Source: Monosiga brevicollis MX1 (Eukaryota; Opisthokonta; Choanoflagellata; Craspedida; Salpingoecidae). Taken from it: 64,000 nt of DNA. The translations under genes and the position numbers were made by a program. The notes under the pieces are model-generated. The model worked only from the letters and a program-made list of their open reading frames with translations, was not told the origin of the DNA and did not search any database. Positions 14,911 through 24,755 of the stretch are shown piece after piece. Position 1 is the stretch's first letter, and every line of letters starts with the position of its first letter. Where the stretch lies: the NCBI RefSeq assembly GCF_000002865.3, contig NW_001865041.1:1225478-1289477 (forward strand), read 5' to 3'.

Positions 14911-17438
14911 TTAACGATGAAACACAAAGGTGTAAGGATCAGACTGCAGTATCTCATCCAATCGGGCGGCGCTGATGCCTTTGATACAACAAATCTCATC
15001 GGCACTGTGATGGCCATCCAATAGCCTATGCCAGCCAGCCACAGTCGGCCATCTTGGTGACCCAAAGGCCATGCACAACTGGGCTGTTCACGAGCCAAAG
15101 TGCCCAAGGCGAAACAGCAAGAGCCATCAAGGAGAGGGATACGTACGAAACAATGGTCGGGAGATCCACGTCAGAGTCAGCATCAAGACTGGCTGTGGGG
15201 TCACGGTAGGGATAGCCTTTGATCTGCCGCAAAAAGTTGGCGATGCGCCCAAATTGGATAAAGCGTCTAGGTTGTCCAGAACATCCCCGACACCAAACAG
15301 GAAAAACTCGCTCATGAGACAATGTCCAGACACGCACAACACAAGCACAAAGGATCAAGTAAAAAATACAGCACCGGATGTCAATGTCAGCCAGCTTTTC
15401 CACGTGGCGTTCAAACCAGCTCTTCAAGGTCAGGACTGGCTCCTCCACAATCAAGTCACAATAGAGCTCCATGACGGTGGCAAGAGAAGGCCGAGCACAC
15501 CCTATCGATACACACCCACGCCCGGGCGAGACTGGCGTTGGTACAGTCGCGCATGTCCATGCAAACAAGGCCTTTTTCGGGCAGCAATGGGCCACAAATG
15601 TGGTGGCAGCCTTCGGACTTCAACCACCATGCATGGACAGCGACGTACCAGCAACGGAGATGAAGTTGAGGCAATTCTCTTGCAAAACGGGATCGTTGCG
15701 CAGCCGGACCACATCCGGCGTCACTACATAGACACTGCAAAACTGCACGGCCAACACGAACGTGAGAGGGCTGCCCTGGACGCCTGTTTCCCCATATCAT
15801 TGCAGCCATACCTGAATCGCTTCTACCATGACAATGGCACCGCAGTGAGCCAGGTATTGTAACGCTGCCTGAACCAAACTCATGTCCATGTCAGCCTTGG
15901 AAGCAATTTTCTACAATCACACGGGCACCACACCACCAAGCAATTCTAGTGAGGCATTGAGCCCATGCAAATCTAATCTGCCCCAATCGAAAAGGCCCAC
16001 AGACACAACTCACGCGCAAGTACATGACCCCATCTAGATACGGGGCTACGCGCAAGATTGTTTGATCAATCTGGGAGCACTCCTCAAGAATATCTAGCAT
16101 GGATGGTCAACCAGCAAGCTGAGAGCACGCGACCATGCCCGTGGTTGTTGCCTGAGGGACTCGTGCGGTGGACAGCACAAGAGCACCTGGGGCGATGACG
16201 ACGGGCGTGATGTAGGGCTTGAGCGGTGCAATGGGGGGCGGGGGAAGTAGCACGCGCAAGCGAATCACCAACGAGGTGCCTGTTAGGCCAGGAGAAGCAG
16301 CCATATGTCCCAATCAATGAGTGCGATCGAACCACAAGTGCTCGCGAGCGATGGGCCTGGTACGTACTGAGTTTGACGGCGCACTGGCCACGCTGTTGCA
16401 GTTGCTCCAACATTTCAGACAGGACACCAAAAAGAAGATCTTTGCGATTGGGCTTTTGTAAGTAGCCCGTCTCAACCTAGCAGCAGCCAGCAGCAAAGCG
16501 TGTTCAGAAAAGGGCTGCGTGGGTCGGCCTCTAAAACCGCGCGCACAATCCGTGCCGAAGAACGAGGTCAACACACACCTCAGCCTGCTCCATAAATTTG
16601 GCCAGCTTGGTGGCCAAGCGCTCAAAAGGCTCTGGGGCACAGTTGTCGCGAAGAACCAGAACCTAAAGCAGTGTACGACGATACACGCGACAAGTGACTC
16701 GGAGTGATGTCCAGAGGTCCGAGATACTTTGTCAGTTGAGGGGAAGCATCGGCACGTTCCAAAAGACGCACCATGTTGAACAACAAGTGGTTGCGCTCGT
16801 ACTGCTCGCCCGGGATATCAACTGGGCAGTTTAGAAAGCGGTAGCCCATGGCGTCGCTGCCCCACGAGACAACACAGGGTCAGCCGTACGCGAGATTGAA
16901 ACCAGCAAAGGAATGGTGATATTCATGGCCACACAAGAGGGTGAAAGAGACAGAGAGACAGAGACAGAGAGACAGAGACAGAGAGACAGAGAGACAGCCT
17001 TGTGGCTGATTCCGGTGCGCCCAATGCCGATGGATCCAAGAAGGGCACATACATGCAGAGTGTGTGGAAAGCAAACTCGGGCTTGGTGATGATGTATTTT
17101 TCCAGAGGCTTGAAGGCCTCCTTCGAAATGAAATTTTCTGGGGCCTGGATCAGATCGTGGGGTGGCATGCAAAGTGAGTATCATCAAATCAGCGACACGC
17201 GTACATGCCCTCGCGCGTGTGAGGATGTCCACGCCGGCACAAGCCGTGCAGTTGAGGGGCGCCCGCCACTGCAGAACCCGACCTGTGTCAAGATGATTGG
17301 GCCCAGCTGGGGATGAAACTCGCAGAAGAGAATAGCCAGCAGATCAAAGCGACATGCAGGCCGCGACGCTTCTTGCAGCCATCGCTGACGGTGCGTATTC
17401 AGAACCACCTTCCCTGCATCGTCCTCCTCCTCTGCCAT
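14911..17438 (-). CDS. NPRL2: Nitrogen permease regulator 2-like protein (GATOR1 subunit)
   Basis: Start ATG 17438-17436, stop TAA 14913-14911, with many short introns. N-terminal exons encode LAILFCEFHPQLGPIILTQ, then APENFISKEAFKPLEKYIIT followed by KPEF. Both match the longin-type start of NPRL2. Next come YRFLNCPVDIPGEQYERN and HLLFNMVRLL, TILRVAPYLDGVMYLR, then QLYCDLIVEEPVLTLKSWF, RRFIQFGRIANFLRQIKGYP and the C-terminal HHSADEICCIKGIS with LDEILQSDPY, all aligned with the human C-terminus (SYDEICCKTGMS). In animals and fungi NPRL2 works with NPRL3 and DEPDC5 as GATOR1, a GTPase-activating complex that turns off TORC1 at the lysosome when amino acids are scarce. A purine-rich GAGACA repeat fills one intron near 16946-16995. 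The first exon (MAEEEDDAGK) is the least certain part. The gene shares a spacer of about 380 bp with NAF1. Confidence 0.92.
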
Positions 17439-17817
17439 CCCCCGTTGACTAACTTGCCGCTGCCGCTGCCGCTGCATGTTGTCGTTTGTCTTGTGTGCAC
17501 ACACACACACACACACACTTCTCTCTCTCTCTGTGCAACAGCAAACAGCAAAATGTCAGACAGATTTAACGGGTTTGTCAGCATTCAGCACAACACGTCA
17601 AAAGCATCCAACCATGTGGAGGTTGCGTTGCGTTGTGTTGTGTTGTGTTTGTGTTGCGTTTTTTGAAGAGAGAGGGCAAGACGGAGAGAGGGAGGTACCA
17701 AGAGCGGCAGCCGGGTGGTGGGAATTGGTCGGGGCCGATATTGGCAACAGCGCTTGAGGTCTACATTAGGGTTGCGTGGATCAGGGTGCCAAAGCGTGGG
17801 GGCTGTACCCTGCCGGA
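17439..17817. promoter_or_regulatory. Compact divergent promoter region, NPRL2 / NAF1
   Basis: Only 379 bp separate the two start codons, so both promoters and 5' UTRs must lie here. It contains a CA/CT simple run (17499-17531) and TGTTG/GTTGC repeats near 17624-17660. No TATA box is evident. Confidence 0.5.
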
Positions 17818-20032
17818 ATGGCGGCCGAGATCCCTGATGACCTGAGCTATGCTTCGACGTTTGCATACCAAGACATGCTCGCGCTGGCGGCGCTGACGAC
17901 TCCTCTCGAGGCGCGCCCCGAGAAGCCAGCGTCTCCGACTGCATCATCGGCTGGATCTTCCAATGGTGATGCTCAAGCAGCCACCGACGGTCAGTCTGCC
18001 CAAGCAGAGGAGAATAAGGACGCCACGCCAGCTGATGAGCAGCACGAACAAGGCCATGCACATGGGCCGCGCCGACCCACACGAGACGATGAGCTGTCGG
18101 ATGACAGCAGTAGCGACGACGACGACGATGACGACAAGGAAGCACAAGCACAGTCAAGCCAAAGCTCCAAGCCCCAGCGCCACCACGCTGATGCCGTTGG
18201 AGAAGATGAGGAGGGGTTGGATGCCGATATAGGGGATGGCATCGAGCGTGCCAATCCAACCGGTATTGGTGCCGTCAAAACCAAGCATGAACTTGGATTA
18301 CAGGTTTGTTTACTACCTCACCGGCTGTATGCTCACCTCTACTTGCTTGCGCCCGTCTGTACCATGGCGTGGACTGCTATGGGCGCAGTTACGACAAGAC
18401 CTGATGAACCTGCCGTGTGATTCACAGGAATTGCCGCCCGAGGAGCCCATCACCATCAACCTGCCAGATAGTGCCTCGATTGAATGCGTGGGTCAGGTTC
18501 ACGCCTGCTTGGATGCTTTGCTGGTGGTGGCTGCCAAAACTGGGCTGAGCCCGCTTGACGTTGGCACCGTTCTCTGGCTCGAGGATCGCCGGCCCTTGGG
18601 GCGTGTCTTTGAGGTTCTTGGTCCTATCGTTCAACCATTGTACAGTATTCGCTTCAACACTGCTGCAGATTTGGCCGCCCTTGAGGTTTGACCTGCTGTG
18701 CCCTTGGAGTTCGGCCCTGTCGTCCATTCAATGCATTTTTTTGGGCCTGACGCCCTTCGGCTTTTTTTTTTTTTTTTTTTTCGTTTCTTTCTTTTTTTTT
18801 CGTACATGAACAGCTTAAGCGAGGATCAAACGTCTTTTACGCGCCAGATGCGGCCAAAGACGTGACCATCTACGTACTCACTGAGCAGCTGAAGAGGTTT
18901 GTATCGTGCAGCAATACCAGCCTCCGAATCTGATCTGGAGCTTCCCTCGGGTGCAGGAATTCTAACTTACGGTTTTGAATTCATGATAGAATGAAGGGCT
19001 CGGATGCTTCCTGGCTCAACGACGAGGAGCCGCCTCCAGAGGTGCGTGTGTACGCACCCGATCATGCATCTTGTTCTCAGCGACGCAAAATCGCCTGTGC
19101 TGACCATCGGACTCTGTTCTCCCTGCGACCTGCCCTCGTCATCACTCAACTTCCAATGTAGGAACTTGACTTCTCGGATGACGAGGAAGAGGCCGCCGCC
19201 AAGGCGGCACGCAAAGCTGCCAAAACGTATGAAGCGCTAGCTAGCCAAACCCGTGTGCTATCCAAGCCTCACTTGGGTCATGCGTGTTGCGTCGGCGAGC
19301 CGGGAGCCGGGGCTGGGCCAAGGGAGCGCCGTGATTCTCAGTCTTGACTCATGGACACTTGTGCTGGTCTTTATGTGTGGATGTTACAGCGCAGCGCAGC
19401 GACAACGTGCAGCCGACCCAGCCCTCATGGCTGCTCAAGAGGCCGCCGACCCCGACAGCCGACCCAAGCCCCCAGGCCCTAGCTCACGTAAGCGGAATTC
19501 GGAACGGTCCGAGGTTAAGCGCCCCTCTCGTGGGAATGCTGGGGATGCACCAGGCCAAGCGATGGCTGCGTCGCGATCAGGCATGCCCAATGCCATGCCC
19601 CACCCAGGCATGATGGGACCCGGTGGTTTGCCACCCCCTGGCATGATGGGCCCTGGTATGATGGCACCGGTGCATCAGATGATGCCCTGGTTGGCGCCGG
19701 GGGGCCGTGCACCTGGAGCACAGCCAAGCATGCGCATGACCCCAGGTCCCATGGGCCAAATGGGACCAATGGGACCAATGGGCCAAATGGGCCAAATGGG
19801 CCAAATGGGCCAAATGGGCCAAATGGGCATGCCACCTCCGGGCTCAATGGGCATGCCACCTCCGGGCTCAATGGGCATGATGGCACCCCCTCATCTTGGT
19901 CCAATGATGATGCCAATGATGCCTGCGCAACAACCGCCGCCCGGACAAGCCATGGCCCCTCCGCAACCGCAGGGCCGTGGCCCGCCCACCGGCAATGCCG
20001 CGCACTTCCAACAAGGACCTCCCAGGTTCTAA
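17818..20032 (+). CDS. NAF1: H/ACA snoRNP assembly factor NAF1
   Basis: Six exons (17818-18303, 18428-18685, 18814-18896, 18990-19041, 19162-19226, 19390-20032) give 528 residues. The ATG at 17818 is the first in frame. The N-terminus is acidic and disordered, with SDDSSSDDDDDDD. The Gar1/Naf1 core is clear: DVGTVLWLEDRRPLGRVFEV, LGPIVQPLYSIRFN, RGSNVFYAPD, then KGSDASWLNDEEPPPEE and LDFSDDEEE, which are typical of NAF1 and absent from GAR1. NAF1 binds the pseudouridine synthase dyskerin/Cbf5 during H/ACA particle assembly in the nucleoplasm and is later replaced by GAR1. The C-terminal 170 residues are Met/Gly/Pro/Gln-rich with tandem MGQ and MGP units and two GSMGMPPP-type repeats. This recalls the low-complexity end of other NAF1 proteins but is far more Met-rich. 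Confidence 0.93.
19751..19880 (+). repeat. Coding tandem repeats in NAF1 (ATGGGCCAA and a 30-bp unit)
   Basis: Nine-base units ATGGGCCAA or ATGGGACCA run in tandem, encoding MGQ/MGP, followed by two copies of a longer unit encoding GMPPPGSM. All units keep the reading frame. Copy number probably varies between strains, an inference from the repeat purity. Confidence 0.85.
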
Positions 20033-20425
20033 CTACAACCATAAGGCTGCAGCCCAGTTCCATCTACACCCTCATCAAGTTGACGACGCCCACCAACACA
20101 CACAAAAAGAAATTGATGACAATATCAAGCCAAAACTTTCACTGCATTCGTCTACGAAGTTTACATTGCTACCACGTGTTATCCATCCTTGTGACCTTGA
20201 CAACGCATTTCCCCACACAGACAGACTCTCACATCGTGTCCCCCTCGAACCGACTGGTTGCCATTCCCCATCCTCTTGGTTGTTGGACTTTGCCAGGTGC
20301 CGTCACTCAGCTGTCGAGCGTGTATGCTGTGAGAACGACTTGAGTCAATTACGCCTGGGAGTACTCAAGAACCTGCCAGTCCAGTCTGTGAGAGTGACGG
20401 TCTCTAATCGCAGATCACCGCCACC
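20033..20425. other. Short tandem spacer NAF1 to EFHC
   Basis: The spacer is 393 bp between the NAF1 stop and the EFHC start on the same strand. It must hold the NAF1 3' UTR and the EFHC promoter. No further coding signal is visible. Confidence 0.5.
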
Positions 20426-23195
20426 ATGGCTTACCATGCTCCACCCTTGCCGCTCGGATCTTTGACCCTGGATGCGGTAAGAGGATTGCACTTGCTTTGC
20501 CTTGACCGTTCTTCGTGCCTGTCTGGCCTGAGGAGAGTGTCTGCCGTGATGTCCCCCCTTTTTAACGCTGGCCTGATGACGTCTCATCCTCGTCTGCTCC
20601 ATACACAGCGCTCAAAGCACAACAAGGCCCAACAGCTCGGATTTGCCAACGGCGTACCCGTCGTTCGTGGCGCAGAACGTACGAGGCGACCCAATCCATG
20701 CATGGCTGAATCCGCACGTCATTCCAACGGTCAACGTTGTTGTTGTTTTTCGCCAAACTCTCAACTTTGTGCCGTTCTCTGATGTTCACACCCCTATAGC
20801 CGCCACTGCAGCAACTCAGCCCAGTGCTGCCAGTCGCGCCTCAGCCTTGGCTGGTGCAGGCGCCGAAGCTGAAGGTGTGCCCGCCTGGATTGCCTATGAC
20901 CGCCAGGTACGATAAAGGAGACTCATATCAGCTGTCGAAGCTGGACGATCTTGATTGATTCTTGGTGGCTGACGCACAGTCTCGCTATATGCGCACTCGC
21001 CCACCTGACTTCCGGCACCCCCGTACCTTCCTGTTTGCGTGCACTTTGGGACTGTGATGCGTGGTGTAGACATTGTGCTTTGACGCATATTTTCAAGAGG
21101 CCGTGCATGAAAAACGCGAAGAGAATTATCGCGTCCGTGCCTGCAAGATTTACTTCTTCCCGGCAGACGACACCATCGAGGTCATCGAGCCACGCAAGCC
21201 CAACAGCGGTCTGCCTCAGGGCAAGCTGTTGCGCCGGCACCGTGTGCCAAAGCCTGCCCCCAACGATGATGATTTCTTCAAGGTTGACGATTTCAACCTG
21301 GGTGAGCAGGTGACCTTTTATGGTCGTACTTTTATGATTGTCGATTGCGACGCCTTTACGCGCGACTTTCTGACGCGCCTTGGCTTTGAGGTGGGCGAGG
21401 CCCAACCCATGCCGGATGACCCCTATGCCCGCCTGCGAGCGGATCAACACGAGGCTCAGGTGCCGCTGCGTCCGTACGAGCGTCAGGACAAGCTCAAGAA
21501 GTTTCTGGACAACGACCGCTGCGTCCTTCGCTTCTACGCCGTTTGGGACGATACCGGCAACGGAGAAAGCGAGCGCCGCTACATGATCGTCCACTACTTC
21601 TTGGCCGATGACACGGTCGAAGTCCGTGAAGTGCAGCAAAACAACTCGGGTCGCGATGGCCCCGGCATCTTCCTTAAACGTCAAAAGCTACCCAAGGCAC
21701 GCCCGGTACCCTCCCTCGCGTGCATCAAAGAGGCTCAGAGCGTCACATGCTTACCCCTGTATGCACCTTTTGACGATAGGATCACTCGCATTCAGTCGCG
21801 GCTCCGGGTGCCGTCACCTCGCGCACACTTCTCAACGTGTTTGCCAAGGACGGCATGAAGGGACGCTCAATCTTGGACAGTCTGCAACTGGGTGATGGCA
21901 CGAGCGCTCATTACACCGATCGCGATCTGGAGGTTGGATGCACAATCAATGTCTTTGGACGCCAGATGCTTTTGTGTGACTGCGACGACTTTACCAAACG
22001 CTACTACCGAGACACCTTTGGCATTGAGGATTTCGCCCCCGTCGAGCTGGAAGAGCCCGTGAAGCAAGTCTTTGAGGCCCCGATTCCGCCTCATACGGGC
22101 ATTGGCTCAGACGAAGACTCACTCGTCAGCGTCAACCACCTAATTCCAAAGCCACCAAAGAAGGAGTTTGGCAAGTGGTTCAAGGTGCGCCCACTTGATG
22201 GAATGGCTTGCCCTACTGCCGGACATCGCCGCTGCAGACACTTCTCACCCCGTTCCACTCTGTTTTGCTTCTTTCCTTCCACCTTGGCTGTTCGTTGGCA
22301 TCAACCCCCAACAGGAGGGCTCAAACAAGCTGCAGTTCACTGCCCGCTTTGACACGTCAGACTCAATTGATGGACCCCGTCGCTTCACAATTAGCTACTT
22401 CCTGGCAGACGACACCATTTCAGTGTTTGAGGTGGCTCAGCGCAATTCAGGCGTGATGGGTGGCAAGTTTATTGAGCGACGCCCTCTCAAGACGGCAGAT
22501 AAGAGCCGCCGCCTTAACCTCTTCGACTTTGTCGTGGGGAACCCCATCAACCTGAACAGCTTTCGCTTCATCATCATTGATGCCTCGGATTTTACCTACC
22601 AGTACCTTGAGAACGCCAAGGTTGGTCATGCGCTCAAACAAACCGCTTATCTTATGCCATGTCATGCACCGCTTCCTCTCTGGCCCTGCTAACCTCCAAC
22701 TGACGACCTTTGTGGCTTGCCATCGCAGCACCCCGAATCGGATATTGAGCGCTGCATGGAGCAGTGCCGCGCTGCCGTGGCAGGTCAAACGGAGGATGTG
22801 CTGACCGCAGTGGGCGGCGAGGTACGTTGGTAGCTGCCCGGACGTTTGCTGCGATCAAGACCACCCAAGAGTGCGAGCGATGAGCTTTGGACAACCCATA
22901 TTGGGGACTGCTAACGTTGTCAACACCTCATGCCTGCTTTTCTGCACGCTGCAGGATTCGGTGCTATCGTTGGAAGATTTTGAAAAAACAGTGGCGGATG
23001 TGATCCCAGAGCTTACCCCCCATGCCATTCGCACAATTGCGCGCCACTTTGGTCAAGGCGACCCTCAAGCGGTGGTACGCCCCCTTTTGACCCGCTCATT
23101 AACTGGCCAGCCTCTCCCCTGACCAGCGTGCCCTTGCATTGCCTGCCTTGCCATAGGGCGTAAATGCGGGAGAATGGGCCCGCGCCCTCGCATAG
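20426..23195 (+). CDS. EFHC1: EF-hand domain-containing protein EFHC1/2 (Rib72-type, three DM10 domains)
   Basis: Nine exons (20426-20476, 20609-20678, 20812-20906, 21070-21705, 21780-22184, 22315-22620, 22729-22821, 22955-23074, 23157-23195) give 604 residues; human EFHC1 has 640. DM10-1 starts at LCFDAYFQEAVHEKR and includes ADDTIEVIEP, NSGLPQGKLLRR and FYGRTFMIVDCDAFTRDFL. DM10-2 has CVLRFYAVWDD, HYFLADDTVEVREV and FGRQMLLCDCDDFTKRYYRD. DM10-3 has FTISYFLADDTISVFE, RNSGVMGGKFIERR and FRFIIIDASDFTYQYLE. The C-terminal region (SLEDFEKTVADVIPEL) sits where the EF-hand should be but lacks a full calcium loop. EFHC/Rib72 proteins lie inside the A-tubule of axonemal doublet microtubules, which fits a flagellated cell. 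EFHC1 and EFHC2 cannot be told apart here. Confidence 0.92.
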
Positions 23196-23573
23196 ATTCC
23201 TCTGATTGAAGAAGCTTGACGCTAGCACCCAATGCTGCCCTCAATAGCCCTGTCCGCTGTTGTGCCCGTGGCTTGTTCTCATGCTGACTTCAAGAGCTGC
23301 TGTGTGTCCGTGTTAGCGCTCTGGTCGCTTGTTGTTCCGTATTCTTTACTCTGATCGTGCTCCAAAGCCTGTACTTGTTTATGCAGTGTCACAAGGGCTC
23401 TGGTCCCTGTGCAGTTCAAAGAACGTAATCGACATGAAAACTCCGTGCAACCATGATTCTATGAGAATGTTACATGTTAATTAAGATATTTCGGCGTCCT
23501 TCAACCCGGCACCGCGAGGCGCAGCTCACTCTAGCGCCGTCGCACATCACGCTGCGCCATGAGAAGAGATGCG
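23196..23573. other. Convergent 3' spacer
   Basis: The spacer lies between the EFHC stop and the stop of the minus-strand gene at 23574. It is AT-richer near 23460-23490 (TTAATTAAGATA), as expected near polyadenylation sites. No gene is seen. Confidence 0.5.
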
Positions 23574-24406
23574 TCAGTTGGGAATGTTCTGTTCTGGCTG
23601 TTGCATGAGAAGCGCAGCAAGCCGGCGTTTTGTCGGGTGGGCACGCTGTTGGCAGAGACGCATGAGTTCAGCGTGCGAAAGAAGGGGCTGTGAGTACCAA
23701 GGTAGACTTTTAGGGCGCCGCCCGGTCACAAGCCGAACGCCAGCGTGTGGCAGCGAGGAGCAGGGCTCCGCTTCCTCAACGCTTTGCCAACCAGCGGCAA
23801 ACAAGGGGCTCTGCTGTTGAGCCGATGTTGACCGTTGCGTTTTGGAGCGACGTCGAACCCGCGCAGCACGCCGGGCCAGGTAACGACGCAGGGAGGCATA
23901 AGGCAGTGCCTGGGCCAGATCCTCCTCATCCAAGCCTCGCAAGACTTGCCGCTCAAACAGGGCCTCTCGCCGGCCATTAGGTGCAAGGCCTTGTTCGCGG
24001 CAGTATGCACCAAATGCCAGCAAAAGCTGCAGCTGCACCTGTAGTGGATGGCGCACGCATCTTGTGAGTAATGTCTGGGGGCTAGCAAGCGGAAGGGCGT
24101 GTTTACGCGCACGCACGCGCCGTTTTTCAGACCAGCGAGGACAGTGCGACCGTCACCCTGACTTGCCTCTACATGCCGCTTGGGAGGATAGCGTGTTCCG
24201 GGCTGATACACACGAACGGCTGGCACGGATCTTCGCCGGCCTACCGTGCCCAGCACGGCAGCGCCGTCGGCCTCATCATCTGCGCAATATCCGCTGCTTG
24301 CACAAGTTGCCGAACTCACACGGCTTGCTATGAAGCAGCCCTGCGTCCCTGGCGCCCAAGATGAGGCGCGTGGTGCCTTGCCCTCGGTGGGGGCGTCCCC
24401 TTCCAT
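23574..24406 (-). CDS. Unrecognised protein, probably two exons
   Basis: The likely start is ATG 24406 (MEGDAPTEGKAPRASSW) and the stop is TGA 23576-23574. Exon 2 begins after the acceptor CCACTACAG with VQLQLLLAFGAYCREQG and stays open for about 155 codons. Exon 1 can join it in phase 0 at TGC followed by GTGCGC near 24102, giving about 255 residues. Exon 2 is helical and charged (RQVLRGLDEEDLAQALPYAS, then YLARRAARVRRRSKTQR), followed by a basic tail. No signal peptide or membrane span is visible. The QLQ-x-LL helix followed by an acidic helix faintly recalls the Treslin/MTBP/Sld3 group of replication factors, but this is too weak to use as a name. The 5' exon is less certain than the 3' exon. 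Confidence 0.5.
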
Positions 24407-24755
24407 CGAGATTGCTATTTAAGTCGCGAGGGCGACAACCAACAGACGTCGAAGAAAAGATCGTGAGAAAGATCCACCTGCAACTCAATGTCGATTCTAC
24501 TAACCTCTTTCACGACAGCGACGCTGGCGACCTCCAAGAAGCCCAATCGCAGCCTGATGCCGATTTGGTTTTGGCTTGTCTCATTGATGTTCACCACAAC
24601 GACAACAGAAGAAAAAAAAAATTGTGTGTGCGTGTGTGTGGGCCAAGGCGATCTCTTCTTTCCCTTGCTTGCGTGCATGAACCTTTTTTGATTCGCTTTT
24701 CACACACATCAAACACACAAAAATGAATAAAAGGAAGTGACTGTGAATTCAATTT
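24407..24755. other. Tandem spacer before the unknown gene
   Basis: On the minus strand this is the region after the glutamate synthase stop and before the start of the gene at 24406. It has AT-rich DNA with an AATAAA-like element near 24726 and a GTGTGT run near 24625-24641. No gene is seen. Confidence 0.5.
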
